Part shown: one piece after another, positions 16,511-25,576 of the stretch
How positions within the stretch are numbered: the stretch's first letter is position 1
How the letters are laid out: each line of letters starts with the position of its first letter
DNA from: a virus
IMG/VR virus record: IMGVR_UViG_3300046167_000148
Coordinates: 1-36,433 of that record
Direction: 5' to 3' (one strand)
Length of the DNA stretch: 36,433 bases
Notes under the pieces: generated by a model
The model's database searches: none
Told to the model about the DNA's origin: nothing
Seen by the model: only the letters and a program-made list of their open reading frames with translations
Program-made: the position numbers and the translations under genes

Positions 16511-16872
16511 TTGATGAATTAATCGAAAATTGCAGGGAATGGATCGAGGCCGCATTAGAGTATTCTGGCGGCACTCACGATTTTATTCATGTAGTTGAAG
16601 GGATTAAGTCTGGCACAATGCAACTTTGGCCTACACCAAGGGGGTGCATAGTGTCTGAAATTGTGGTATATCCTAAAGTGAAGCAATTAAATATTTTTCT
16701 TGGCGGCGGCGAGTTGGATCAAATAATGGATATGCACACTGACGTAATTAATTGGGCAAAAGCTCAAGGGTGTTCAGCATTGACGATGACAGGTCGAGCT
16801 GGATGGAAAAAACCACTATCGGATCATGGCTGGGATCAGCTTCATTCGTCGTATATTAAGGAGCTAACATAA
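16504..16872 (+). CDS. GNAT-fold-like virion protein
   Basis: The protein has 122 residues. ATG 16504 overlaps the previous stop. The sequence ends INWAKAQGCSALTMTGRAGWKKPLSDHGWDQLHSSYIKEL. The GCSxLTMTGRxGWxKxLxxHGW pattern is that of GNAT-like proteins commonly encoded between tail and internal virion genes, such as T7 gp13-type internal proteins. I do not see enough of an acetyl-CoA loop to claim catalysis. The next gene starts inside its stop (TAATG). It is likely an assembly factor or internal protein. Confidence 0.6.
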   Translation: MVIDELIENCREWIEAALEYSGGTHDFIHVVEGIKSGTMQLWPTPRGCIVSEIVVYPKVKQLNIFLGGGELDQIMDMHTDVINWAKAQGCSALTMTGRAGWKKPLSDHGWDQLHSSYIKELT

Positions 16873-18257
16873 TGTCAGGCGGAAAAGGTGGACAAACCAC
16901 ATCAGAAGTAACAGTACCAGCATACATAGAAAATGCGGCAAAAGCTAATTTAGCAAAGGCAGACGCAATATCTCAAGTTGGATACACACCATATTATGGC
17001 GCAGACGTTGCGGCTTTTAATCCAATGCAACAGGCATCATTCCAGAATACGGCTGATAGTGCTAACGCATTTGGTATGGCTACACCGACAAGCCCAACAG
17101 ACATTATGGGCAATATGGGTGCGCCACAAACTTACGCAAATGGTGTGACAGGTTACTCATCTGCGCCAATGTTCCAAGATGCAGTGGATACATTAGGTTA
17201 CTTTAGGCCAAACCAAAAAGCATTACTGGATAGTTTCTTTGTAAATCCTTACACTGGATTTGATCCAAGTGGCGCTTATTCAGCAAGCCCAGCAAGTGGC
17301 GTTGCTATGGAAATGCAAGGGCAAAACCCAAGTTTTAGGCCGAACACTACTGACTATGGGTCGAACAGCTCGTATTACAATAATCCAAATGGCGGATTTG
17401 CAAATGTTGTAATTGGATACGACGCAAATGGATCTCCAATCATGTCAACACAACCAGCCGCGTCAGGTGACTTAGGCGGAATGAATGTAGATCCAAATGC
17501 CGATTTAGATTGGGAAGCGATGAGGCGCAAATCTCGCAGTGATGATAATAGGCAAAGGCTTGAAGATTTAATGGCTTCGCAGACATCTTTTGGCGCAAGT
17601 CTGGGGGAGCAAGAGATGCAGGATTTAGCTGACGTTATATCTCCAAACAATTATAATCCTAGAAGCGACACTATCGGCAATACAATGACGGCGGAGCAAA
17701 GAAATAATTTATCTCAAGCTCAAAGACTTGCACAGGAAGATATAGCTATGAATATGACAGGCGTAGCTAATATGGGCTTTGGTGATGGCATAAAAAACAT
17801 TACAAATATTACGCCAACAAGTTTTAATAACCCATCAAATGGTCGTTTCTTGCAGGGGTTTTATGAAGATGAAAGCGGAAATTTATTACCGCGTCCAGAC
17901 AATGTTGGAGGCTCTTACGGCGGCTCTTTGATAAAAGGCAATATATCAAATCTAACAGGCATACCAAGTACACTCGCCAATATGGGTGCGGAAGTTGTTA
18001 GTGCGTTAGACTTTGGAAAAGGTGTTGATTTCCAAACTGCATACAATAAAAAACTTGCAGAAACAGAAAAGGCAAAAGCTGGAATAATCGCGGCTCAAGA
18101 GGCAGAAGCAAAGCGTCAAGCGGCGGCGGTTGCGGCGGCTCAAGCGGCAATAAATATAAGCCCACCAGCAACATCAAGTAGACGTAAAAAACAAAACTCA
18201 TTAGGTTACACGCCTGCGGCTGGCAAAAAAGCGGCAATGACAGGTTGGGATGAATAA
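16872..18257 (+). CDS. internal/ejection-type virion protein 1
   Basis: The protein has 461 residues, with low charge and rich in Asn, Gly, Ser and Met. The start SGGKGGQTTSEVTVPAYIENAAKANLAKADAISQVGYTPYYGADVAAFNPMQQASFQNTADSANAFG is a widespread opening in structural proteins encoded beside P22-like hubs. The C-terminal 80 residues are an Ala-rich helix (AGIIAAQEAEAKRQAAAVAAAQAAI) and a basic end. It is probably carried in the capsid and ejected, or part of the tail tube. The mechanism is not visible from sequence. Confidence 0.55.
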   Translation: MSGGKGGQTTSEVTVPAYIENAAKANLAKADAISQVGYTPYYGADVAAFNPMQQASFQNTADSANAFGMATPTSPTDIMGNMGAPQTYANGVTGYSSAPMFQDAVDTLGYFRPNQKALLDSFFVNPYTGFDPSGAYSASPASGVAMEMQGQNPSFRPNTTDYGSNSSYYNNPNGGFANVVIGYDANGSPIMSTQPAASGDLGGMNVDPNADLDWEAMRRKSRSDDNRQRLEDLMASQTSFGASLGEQEMQDLADVISPNNYNPRSDTIGNTMTAEQRNNLSQAQRLAQEDIAMNMTGVANMGFGDGIKNITNITPTSFNNPSNGRFLQGFYEDESGNLLPRPDNVGGSYGGSLIKGNISNLTGIPSTLANMGAEVVSALDFGKGVDFQTAYNKKLAETEKAKAGIIAAQEAEAKRQAAAVAAAQAAINISPPATSSRRKKQNSLGYTPAAGKKAAMTGWDE

Positions 18258-18289
18258 GATGACAAATTTTAAAAGAAAAGAGGCTTAAC

Positions 18290-19411
18290 ATGGCTGGTGG
18301 TGGACAAATGAGGCCGATGGGATCGGCGATGGCGTCAAACGTGATGAATACTATGTCTGGGAGTATGCCAGCCCCAGCGAAGATGATGAAAATGCCTACT
18401 AGCGGTCAAGATATAGGCACAAGGTTTCACAATACGTTACCTGATGGCACGCCTCGCCCTCAACTTACACCATCATTAGCCCCACAAGGTAACTTTAATG
18501 TTAACCAAGCGGCGGCTGGTGGATTACAGCAGGCGATGCAAGGCACTCAGGCGGCAATGGGCTACAGCCCAGCGCAGATACAAGCAACTGGATACAATCC
18601 AACTATGCAGTCATCTGTGGGTAATCAGCAGGGCTTTGGATACAACGCAGGACAACTTGCAGGATCGGATTTGTCTGCATACGAAAATCCATATGAAGAT
18701 CAAGTTGTTCAGAATACATTGCGAGATATTGGTAGCGCTCAGGAAATGTCACTTAATCAAATGGGCGCTCAGGCGACACAAGCCAATGCATTTGGCGGAT
18801 CTCGACATGGGATAGCTGAAGCCGAGACACGCAAAAACTTTGCAGATCAGGCATTAAATTCAGTTGCTGGGCTAAGACAGCAGGGCTTCAATCAGGCATT
18901 GCAAAACAGACAGTTTGATATTGGGCAACAAACGGCGGCAGATCAGTTTGGTGCAAATTCAGCTCAGGCGGCTCAAGCGGCGAATATTGCTAGATTGCAA
19001 AATATCAACGCACAAAATGCGGCGGCTCAAACTGGTGCTAATCAATATCTATCTAATAACTTGATGTCAGCTCAACAGCAAAACATTGCTAATCAAATGT
19101 CAAATCAAGGCGCAAGATTAGGTGCGGCAAATCAAATGGGTGCATTAGGTCAGCAGGCATTTAACACTGGTCAAGCAATCCAAAATCAACAAGCGCAACA
19201 AGGTATTCTACAACAGGGAATGCAACAGGCACTTATTGATGCGGCTAAAGCTCAATATGCAGGATACACTGGCTCACCAATGCAGGCACTATCTGCGCCA
19301 TTGGCGGCACTAGGCTCAGTACCTAACCAATCTAGCACAACTAACAGCATGAAACCTGGCCTTTTCAACTACTTACAGCTCGGAGCTAATGTAATCGGGG
19401 GTATGAAATAA
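18290..19411 (+). CDS. internal/ejection-type virion protein 2 (Gln/Ala/Asn-rich)
   Basis: The protein has 373 residues. The central block AYENPYEDQVVQNTLRDIGSAQEMSLNQMGAQATQANAFGGSRHGIAEAETRKNFADQAL is a conserved pattern in phage structural proteins of unknown role. The next 150 residues are an uninterrupted Gln/Ala/Asn helix-forming repeat (AQAANIARLQNINAQNAAAQTGANQYLSNNLM). The end is hydrophobic (FNYLQLGANVIGGMK). SD AGAGG at about 18277. Long amphipathic Gln/Ala helices fit a protein unfolded for ejection through the tail, as P22 gp7/gp16/gp20 are. This is inference from composition and place. Confidence 0.55.
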   Translation: MAGGGQMRPMGSAMASNVMNTMSGSMPAPAKMMKMPTSGQDIGTRFHNTLPDGTPRPQLTPSLAPQGNFNVNQAAAGGLQQAMQGTQAAMGYSPAQIQATGYNPTMQSSVGNQQGFGYNAGQLAGSDLSAYENPYEDQVVQNTLRDIGSAQEMSLNQMGAQATQANAFGGSRHGIAEAETRKNFADQALNSVAGLRQQGFNQALQNRQFDIGQQTAADQFGANSAQAAQAANIARLQNINAQNAAAQTGANQYLSNNLMSAQQQNIANQMSNQGARLGAANQMGALGQQAFNTGQAIQNQQAQQGILQQGMQQALIDAAKAQYAGYTGSPMQALSAPLAALGSVPNQSSTTNSMKPGLFNYLQLGANVIGGMK

Positions 19412-20577
19412 TGATCGGATTTCCGAATAAGACACTGCAAGAATTAGAATTGGAAAAGATGTACCCAGTGCAAGCCAATACAGGCATTGGATTTCCACAA
19501 GGTACGCCACAATCTATTGGCATGAATACAATGTACCCAGTGCAAAATAAGGCAGTTGAGGCAGTTGTTCCAGCCGTTAATTCAAATCAAGGTCAAATGC
19601 AGGGTCAGCCACAACCAAGAACTGGCATGGCTGGATTATTTGATAAACTTACCACAAGATCTGGCACAACAGGATTATCTGGGCTAGAAAATTTTGCGGC
19701 AAGTTTAGACCCATTAATATTACCAGAGCTAAGGGGTGGCGATGCTATTAGGCAACGTGGCGCACAAAGAGTAAAAGCTGGCAATGTAAATAAGACAATT
19801 GAATATTTAAAAGCTAATGGCATGGCTGACATGGCGGCAATAATTGAAGCTAACCCAAGCGCGGCTGGCAACGTATTATCTGCAATTGCGGCAAACAGAT
19901 TAAACCCTAAAGATAATAGAACAACTAAAATGAAAGATTACAAAGCGGCTAAGGATGGCGGCTTTGCTGGATCTTTTACTGATTTCTTAAAATTACAGCA
20001 GTCTACTACTAACATTGTTAATAAACAGGAGGCCGCGTATCAGAAGGGAATGGGAGAATTTGGTGTTAAGTTGGTTGAAAAAGTTAACGAAGACGCTGAC
20101 AACGCCGCAAATATATTAATGAGGACTAGGCAATTAGAAAACTTAATGGCAGACCCAAACTTTACATCAGGTGCGTTAACAGATGGTTTAGTTCAAATGA
20201 GAAAGATTGTGGAAACATTAGGTGGAGATCCAGCAAATGTTTCAAGTATGGAAAACTTTAAGGCCATTACTTCACAACTTGTTTTGGACAGTATGGGTGG
20301 ATCATTAGGGGCTGGTTTCTCCGAGGGTGATCGTGAGTTTGTTGTTAGCATACAGCCAGATTTAGGTAAAACTTTAGAGGCAAACGTAGCATTAATTGAT
20401 ATGCAAAGAAAAATTGCAAACAGAAAACTTTTAATAGCGGACATGGCGGCTCAATATATTAAAGAAAATGGTCAATTAGATTTGAATTTTAAAACTGAAT
20501 TACGCGCATGGAGTAGGGATAATCCTATTTTTAAAAAAGAAGACGCAGAAATTTATTTTCCAGAAAAAGGTACATAA
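19411..20577 (+). CDS. internal/ejection-type virion protein 3
   Basis: The protein has 388 residues. The N-terminal region contains two near-identical segments: MYPVQANTGIGFPQGTP and MYPVQNKAVEAVVP. The C-terminal half is helical: YKAAKDGGFAGSFTDFLKLQQSTTNIVNKQEAAYQKGMGEFGVKLVEKVNEDADNAANILMRTRQLENLM, then QLVLDSMGGSLGAGFSEGDREFVVSIQPDLGKT. That last motif (lgGkLGAGFSegDR.fi...P) is typical of phage structural proteins that degrade or traverse the envelope during ejection. Its start overlaps the previous stop (TAATG). No transglycosylase catalytic motif is seen. Confidence 0.55.
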   Translation: MIGFPNKTLQELELEKMYPVQANTGIGFPQGTPQSIGMNTMYPVQNKAVEAVVPAVNSNQGQMQGQPQPRTGMAGLFDKLTTRSGTTGLSGLENFAASLDPLILPELRGGDAIRQRGAQRVKAGNVNKTIEYLKANGMADMAAIIEANPSAAGNVLSAIAANRLNPKDNRTTKMKDYKAAKDGGFAGSFTDFLKLQQSTTNIVNKQEAAYQKGMGEFGVKLVEKVNEDADNAANILMRTRQLENLMADPNFTSGALTDGLVQMRKIVETLGGDPANVSSMENFKAITSQLVLDSMGGSLGAGFSEGDREFVVSIQPDLGKTLEANVALIDMQRKIANRKLLIADMAAQYIKENGQLDLNFKTELRAWSRDNPIFKKEDAEIYFPEKGT

Positions 20578-20579
20578 AG

Positions 20580-22214
20580 ATGGCTAATTTAGCAGAAAAA
20601 ACTATAGAAGAGTTGCAGACTGCCATTCAATTAGCCTCTAAAAACGATGACCTAATTAATGTAATGAAGTTTAAAGCTGAGTTGAATAGGCGGTCTAAAT
20701 CACAAGCCGACCCTGTCGGCGATACAAACATAATTGAGCAAGGAACGTCTGGTATAAATCAAGCCATAGCAAGCGGATTTGGCTTTCCTGTAGATATGGC
20801 GGCGGCTGGGTTAAGTAAGTTAGGCGTTGATGTAGGCGATGCACCATTTGGTGGTTCTGCAAGTATAGAAAAAGGAATGGACTATTTAACTGGTGGTAAT
20901 GCCATATCAGACGTTGCGCCTCAAACTACAGCACAGAAATATGTAAGATCTGGCGGCGAAATGATTGGTTCAATACCACCTCTAGTTGCGTCAGCACCTC
21001 TAGTTGCTGGGCAGAAGATCGGTCAAGTTGCACAACAATCTCCAAATATACTAAATGCGGCTAAGGAAATTGTAAAAGACACAGCTAGTTATATAAAAGA
21101 TAAGCCAGCACAATTTGTTGGCACTGAAGCCGCAATTGGCCTTCCTGCAAGTTTTGCTGGAACTACAGCAGAGCAAATATTTCCAAATAGCCCAACAGCA
21201 AAAATGCTGGCAGAAATTGTAGGTGCTACAGTTGGCGTTGGCGGTAATGCGTTCACAACGAAACTTTTAACTAAAAATCCAGACGCGCCAACAAATTCTC
21301 TTGAGTTAAGTCAGGCGGCAAGTCTTATATATGAAAAGCAAAAGCAAAAAGGCGTTGTAATTGTTGGAGATCAAACCCAAAAGATGTTTGATGCAGTTGA
21401 CCAAATGATGCGCCGTGAAGGGTTGCTAGACCCAGATCTTGGGTTAGACACTAAAATTGGTGCAGGGGCTAGTAACTTATATAATATGTTTAAAAACAAA
21501 GCTGGCAAGGCAATGGATGGCTCGGCAATGCTTACTTTTCGCAAAAACTTAAAGGCCAGATATTTAGATGCACTTAAACGTGCAGATGGCGGAACTGATG
21601 CTGGAGCAATAAGTAAAATATTAAATATTTTCGAGGAAGTTTCGGGGAATGTTAATAACGATATAAAAATAGCCAATGCCATGTACCATAGAGCTAGTAA
21701 GGCTGATACTCTCGATACAATAGTTGAGCTTGCTCGGAATAGATCTGACTCAAATCTTAACTTTGATAAAGCGCTTAGAAACCAATTTAGAACATTTACT
21801 AATCGCCTTATACAAGGAAAAGAGTTTGGCTGGTCGCCTGACGAAATTGAGCAAATGAAAAGCATTGTCCAAGGTGGAACAACAGAAAATATATTAAACT
21901 TTATAGGTAAATTTGCCCCAACAAACCCGACTAGCCTCATAGCAACTGGCGGCGGCTCTGCGTATGTCTTAGAAAAGGCAGGAATGGCAGATCCAACTAT
22001 AATTGGAGGCACTGTGCTAGGTACATCAGCCGCAACTAGCGGAGCAAAATATGCCGCAGGCAAGATGCAACAGCAAAATGTTGACGCATTAATTAAAAAT
22101 GTACTTGGTGGCAGGAAGTTAAGCGGCGTTGGACAGGAAAGAGCTGAAGCCGCATTAAGAGCTTATTTGATTAATAAGGGATTAATGACAGCCGAAGAAA
22201 CAGTTAATCAGTAG
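20580..22214 (+). CDS. internal virion protein with membrane-active segments
   Basis: The protein has 544 residues. An N-terminal helical segment (KTIEELQTAIQLASKNDDLINVMKFKAELNRR) is followed by GINQAIASGFGFPVDMAAAGLSKLGVDVGDAPFGGSASIEKGMDYL, then Gly/Ala-rich hydrophobic stretches (GEMIGSIPPLVASAPLVAG; GTEAAIGLPASFAGTTAEQIFP; MLAEIVGATVGVGGNAFTTKLL). This layout is common in large phage internal proteins that insert in the host envelope. The C-terminal third again has hydrophobic Ala/Gly segments (IIGGTVLGTSAATSGAKYAAGKM). It precedes the portal gene directly. It likely forms part of a trans-envelope conduit. This is inference. Confidence 0.55.
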   Translation: MANLAEKTIEELQTAIQLASKNDDLINVMKFKAELNRRSKSQADPVGDTNIIEQGTSGINQAIASGFGFPVDMAAAGLSKLGVDVGDAPFGGSASIEKGMDYLTGGNAISDVAPQTTAQKYVRSGGEMIGSIPPLVASAPLVAGQKIGQVAQQSPNILNAAKEIVKDTASYIKDKPAQFVGTEAAIGLPASFAGTTAEQIFPNSPTAKMLAEIVGATVGVGGNAFTTKLLTKNPDAPTNSLELSQAASLIYEKQKQKGVVIVGDQTQKMFDAVDQMMRREGLLDPDLGLDTKIGAGASNLYNMFKNKAGKAMDGSAMLTFRKNLKARYLDALKRADGGTDAGAISKILNIFEEVSGNVNNDIKIANAMYHRASKADTLDTIVELARNRSDSNLNFDKALRNQFRTFTNRLIQGKEFGWSPDEIEQMKSIVQGGTTENILNFIGKFAPTNPTSLIATGGGSAYVLEKAGMADPTIIGGTVLGTSAATSGAKYAAGKMQQQNVDALIKNVLGGRKLSGVGQERAEAALRAYLINKGLMTAEETVNQ

Positions 22215-22222
22215 GAAAAAAC

Positions 22223-24298
22223 ATGGAACTAAAACCAAAATCTATAATTGAAATCGAGGGTATAGTTTCGGATGCCATTGAGGATGCAGTTTCTTTTGTC
22301 GAAGGCGAGATTGCTGAAGATAGAATTAAGGCTCAGGAATACTACGACGGCGAGGTTTACTTAGGTCACGAAGATGGCCGCAGTAGTGTTGTGGCAACTA
22401 AAGTGCGTGACACAGTACGCGCTGTAAAGCCAAGTTTAATGCGTATTTTCCTTAGCACTGCAAAGCCAGTGGAATATATACCACGCGGCGCAGAAGATGT
22501 GGCTATGGCAGATCAAGCGACAGAATTTATGCACCACGAATTTACCAGATTAAATGGTTATCGCGTAATTAATGATGCGTTCCAAGATGCACTTGTAAAG
22601 AAACAAGGCATCGTAAAAGCGTATTGGATGACATACCCAGAAGTTGATATATTCACATATACAGATTTATCTGATGATGAATACACCTACCTGATCGAAG
22701 ACGATAGCGTGACAGTGCTAGAGCATAGCGTGGAAATGACTATTGAGATGGACGCGATGGGCATGGAAATGGAAATGCCTATTCACAGCGCAAAAATTAG
22801 CAGGCGAAAAGAAGCTGGAGAATTGTGCATTGAAAGTGTGCCACCAGAAGAATTTTTTATTAGCCGTGACGCACGTACATTAAAGGATGCGTATGTGGTG
22901 GCTCATAGAACAGAGATGAGAGCTGGCGACGCAATAGCGATGGGTTTTGATCCAGACGAAATTTTAGGTTTAGATAGCTTCGAGGGTGGCGGCGATACGT
23001 CATCTAGTGAGGAATTTGCTAGACGTGGATATGACACTGATTTTAGTGACGAAGACCCAGCAGACCCAGCAATGAAAAACGTGACAATTACCCAAGCATA
23101 TATGCGTATTGATGCGGACGGAACTGGCGTGCCAATCCTACACAAAATAACTTGTGGCGGCACAAAGTATAAAGTGCTGGATTTAGAGCCATGTGACGAA
23201 TGCCCATTTGCTAAGTTTGAGATAGATCCAGAGCCACACACTTTCTATGGTAGATCCTTAGCTGAGATAGTGATGGATGATCAGGACGCGGCAACATCAG
23301 TTTTACGTGGTATATTAGACAACGTGGCAATGACAAATAATCCACGTATGGCAGTGACATCTGGCGTTAATATCGATGATTTACTGAATAACGAAATTGG
23401 CTCAATCGTGCGTATGCAACAAATGGGTCAGGTTCAAGATTTATCAGTGCCATTCCACGCTGGGCAGACATTAAGTGCATTAACTTACTTAGATGGGCTT
23501 GTAGAGAGCAAAACAGGCGTCTCCAGAGCCTCTATGGGGTTAGACCCAGATGCAATGCAGTCTACTACTAAGGCGGCTGTGCAGGCCACAATACAGGCTG
23601 GAGCTGGTCAAACCGAAGTAATGGTGAGAAACCTAGCCGATGGCATGAAAGACCTATTTGGCCTTATGTTGCGCCTAACCCACAAGAATATTGATGAAGA
23701 GCAAATGATGCGAATGAACGGCTCGTTTGTGCCTGTAGATCCGCGCATCTGGGATGGCTCAATGGACGTGATGATAAACGTCGGATTAGGAACTGGCAGG
23801 GAAGAGGAAAAAGCAATTGCCCTTAACCAAGCCCTACAAATGCAACAATTTGTATATCAGACGTATGGCAGTCAAAATGGTCTAGTGTCGATGACCAATA
23901 TTCGCAATACATTAGCTGACCAATTGGCAGTTGCAGGAATACGCAATGCCGACAGGTATTTTGCGCCAATAACTGAAGAAATCGAAATGCAAATGCTACA
24001 ACAACAGCAGGCGGCACAAGAGGCTCAGGGACAACCACAAGATCCAAACGCGGCATTCTTGCAGGCAGAGCAAATGAAAGTACAAGCTAAGATGCAAGCT
24101 GACGCCGCTAAGTTGCAAGTGGATATGGCGAAGAATGCTCAGGCAGATGACTTGAAGCGCGATCAAATGGCGCAAGATTTACTTGTAGACGCCGCCAAGA
24201 TTTATGGTGAATATGGCACTAAAGTTGACGTTGCCAGAGTAAAATCAGAGCAAGATAGAAACCGCATGATTGGTGGCATTGCACAAGGAAATATGTAA
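22223..24298 (+). CDS. portal protein (P22/SU10-like)
   Basis: The protein has 691 residues, normal for P22-type portals. The N-terminal part (QEYYDGEVYLGHEDGRSSVVATKVRDTVRAVKPSLMRIFLS, then KQGIVKAYWMTYPE) is the strongly conserved portal opening. The middle has PPEEFFISRDA, PFAKFEIDPEPHTFYGRSLAEIVMDDQDAATSVLRGILDN and GVSRASMGLDPDAMQSTTKAAVQA, family hallmarks. The last 100 residues are a Gln/Ala-rich helix resembling the P22 barrel extension into the capsid. It forms the dodecameric DNA gate and docks the terminase. Here it is 15 kb from terL, an uncommon arrangement. Confidence 0.9.
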   Translation: MELKPKSIIEIEGIVSDAIEDAVSFVEGEIAEDRIKAQEYYDGEVYLGHEDGRSSVVATKVRDTVRAVKPSLMRIFLSTAKPVEYIPRGAEDVAMADQATEFMHHEFTRLNGYRVINDAFQDALVKKQGIVKAYWMTYPEVDIFTYTDLSDDEYTYLIEDDSVTVLEHSVEMTIEMDAMGMEMEMPIHSAKISRRKEAGELCIESVPPEEFFISRDARTLKDAYVVAHRTEMRAGDAIAMGFDPDEILGLDSFEGGGDTSSSEEFARRGYDTDFSDEDPADPAMKNVTITQAYMRIDADGTGVPILHKITCGGTKYKVLDLEPCDECPFAKFEIDPEPHTFYGRSLAEIVMDDQDAATSVLRGILDNVAMTNNPRMAVTSGVNIDDLLNNEIGSIVRMQQMGQVQDLSVPFHAGQTLSALTYLDGLVESKTGVSRASMGLDPDAMQSTTKAAVQATIQAGAGQTEVMVRNLADGMKDLFGLMLRLTHKNIDEEQMMRMNGSFVPVDPRIWDGSMDVMINVGLGTGREEEKAIALNQALQMQQFVYQTYGSQNGLVSMTNIRNTLADQLAVAGIRNADRYFAPITEEIEMQMLQQQQAAQEAQGQPQDPNAAFLQAEQMKVQAKMQADAAKLQVDMAKNAQADDLKRDQMAQDLLVDAAKIYGEYGTKVDVARVKSEQDRNRMIGGIAQGNM

Positions 24299-24300
24299 TA

Positions 24301-24543
24301 ATGGCGCAAGTTATAAGATTAGAAGCTGAAGAGGCCAGACGTTTAAAAAACGATACTGCTTTTCAAAAATTTGTAAAAAATGTTCGTGAAGATCAAATGA
24401 AGATCTTTGCAGAAAGTAGTGCATCAGACGTTGATGCGCGTGAGGAAGCTCATTCAATAGTGAGGGCTTTAAACCAGATCGAAGTAATTCTCGACGCAAA
24501 AGTAAATGCAGAGACTATTTTAGATCACAAACAAAGGAAGTAG
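24301..24543 (+). CDS. small helical protein between portal and scaffold
   Basis: This 80-residue charged helical protein (IRLEAEEARRLKNDTAFQKFVKNVREDQMKIFAESSASDVDAREEAHSIVRALNQIEVILDA) starts 2 nt after the portal stop and ends 5 nt before the scaffold start. Short helical proteins of this kind sit in the same place in other SU10-like phages. Role unknown. Head assembly is the reasonable guess. Confidence 0.55.
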   Translation: MAQVIRLEAEEARRLKNDTAFQKFVKNVREDQMKIFAESSASDVDAREEAHSIVRALNQIEVILDAKVNAETILDHKQRK

Positions 24544-24548
24544 CACCG

Positions 24549-25535
24549 ATGGCATCGACTACCCTAGAAGAAGCTGTAGACAGCATGATCGTATCACCTG
24601 ACGCGGAAAATGATCAGGAACAAAATTTGGACGAAGCTCCAGAACAAGTGGAAGCAGTTAGCGACGGCGAAGCTGAAGAAATGGAAGCTGAAGACGAGGG
24701 TTCAGATGACGCTGAAGAGCTATCCAGCGATGATGATAGCGAAATCGACTACGAAGACCCAGAGGCAGATGACACTGAGCCAAACCAAGAAAGAATGATC
24801 GAAGTCACAGTAGACGGAGAGAAGCAGTATTGGACAGAGGCTGAGTTACAACGTGACGCCGCAGGACAAAAGGCGATTAACAAAAGGTTTCAAGAAATAG
24901 CCCAAGTGCGAAAGCAGTTTGAGCAGAAAGAAGCCGAAATAGCGAAGCGAGAAGCGCAAGCTCTTGGTTTAGCAAATCAGATACAAAATGGATCGTTGGT
25001 AGCACCTACGCCCCCTAGCTCTGAACTTTTTGAAAGTGATCCAATCGGATACATGGAACAAAAAATGAAGTACGACGAGGCGAAGACTGCATATGATCAA
25101 TCGATGTATCAGGTTCAAACTTTACAACAGCAACAACAGCAAGCTCAGGCGCAGGCGCATCAGTCGTATCTGCAAGAGCAGGCCGAGGTGCTTAGAAAGC
25201 GTATTCCAGAAATTGCAGATCCTGTTAAGGGTGAAGCATTAAAACAATCGCTTGTTCAAACTGGTGTGGCTTACGGATTTACTGAAGACGAAATGTCTAT
25301 GGTAACTGACGCGAGATACATCGAGGCATTGAATGATGCGAGGAAATATCGGGAATTGAAATCTAAGCGTAAGGCTACGCAGACAAAAGGCGAGAAAGCT
25401 CGTCCTGTCGTTAAGGCTGGCGTAAAGAAGCGAAAATCAACTGGCATTCAAGCGGAGCAACAAAAGGCGCAACAGCGCTTAATGAAAACAGGTTCAATCG
25501 ATGATGCATTGAGCCTGATGTTAAACAATGATTAA
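24549..25535 (+). CDS. capsid scaffolding protein
   Basis: The protein has 328 residues. The N-terminal 80 are extremely acidic (EAEEMEAEDEGSDDAEELSSDDDSEIDYEDPEADD). The centre is a coiled coil (RFQEIAQVRKQFEQKEAEIAKREAQALGLANQIQ) with a Gln-rich helix (QVQTLQQQQQQAQAQAHQSYLQEQAEVLRKRIPEI). The C-terminus is basic (KARPVVKAGVKKRKSTGIQ). This acidic/coiled-coil/basic order, placed between portal and major capsid genes, is the usual scaffold signature. The basic tail is expected to bind the capsid protein. It would direct prohead assembly and leave before packaging. Confidence 0.82.
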   Translation: MASTTLEEAVDSMIVSPDAENDQEQNLDEAPEQVEAVSDGEAEEMEAEDEGSDDAEELSSDDDSEIDYEDPEADDTEPNQERMIEVTVDGEKQYWTEAELQRDAAGQKAINKRFQEIAQVRKQFEQKEAEIAKREAQALGLANQIQNGSLVAPTPPSSELFESDPIGYMEQKMKYDEAKTAYDQSMYQVQTLQQQQQQAQAQAHQSYLQEQAEVLRKRIPEIADPVKGEALKQSLVQTGVAYGFTEDEMSMVTDARYIEALNDARKYRELKSKRKATQTKGEKARPVVKAGVKKRKSTGIQAEQQKAQQRLMKTGSIDDALSLMLNND

Positions 25536-25576
25536 CATTAAGTTAGTCTTCTAAGTCTCTGAAAGGACACAATAAT

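Noticed and set aside
21371-22063. 230-codon minus-strand open frame opposite the internal virion protein
   Set aside because: Antisense shadow of Ala/Gly-rich coding sequence, with no SD and no promoter.
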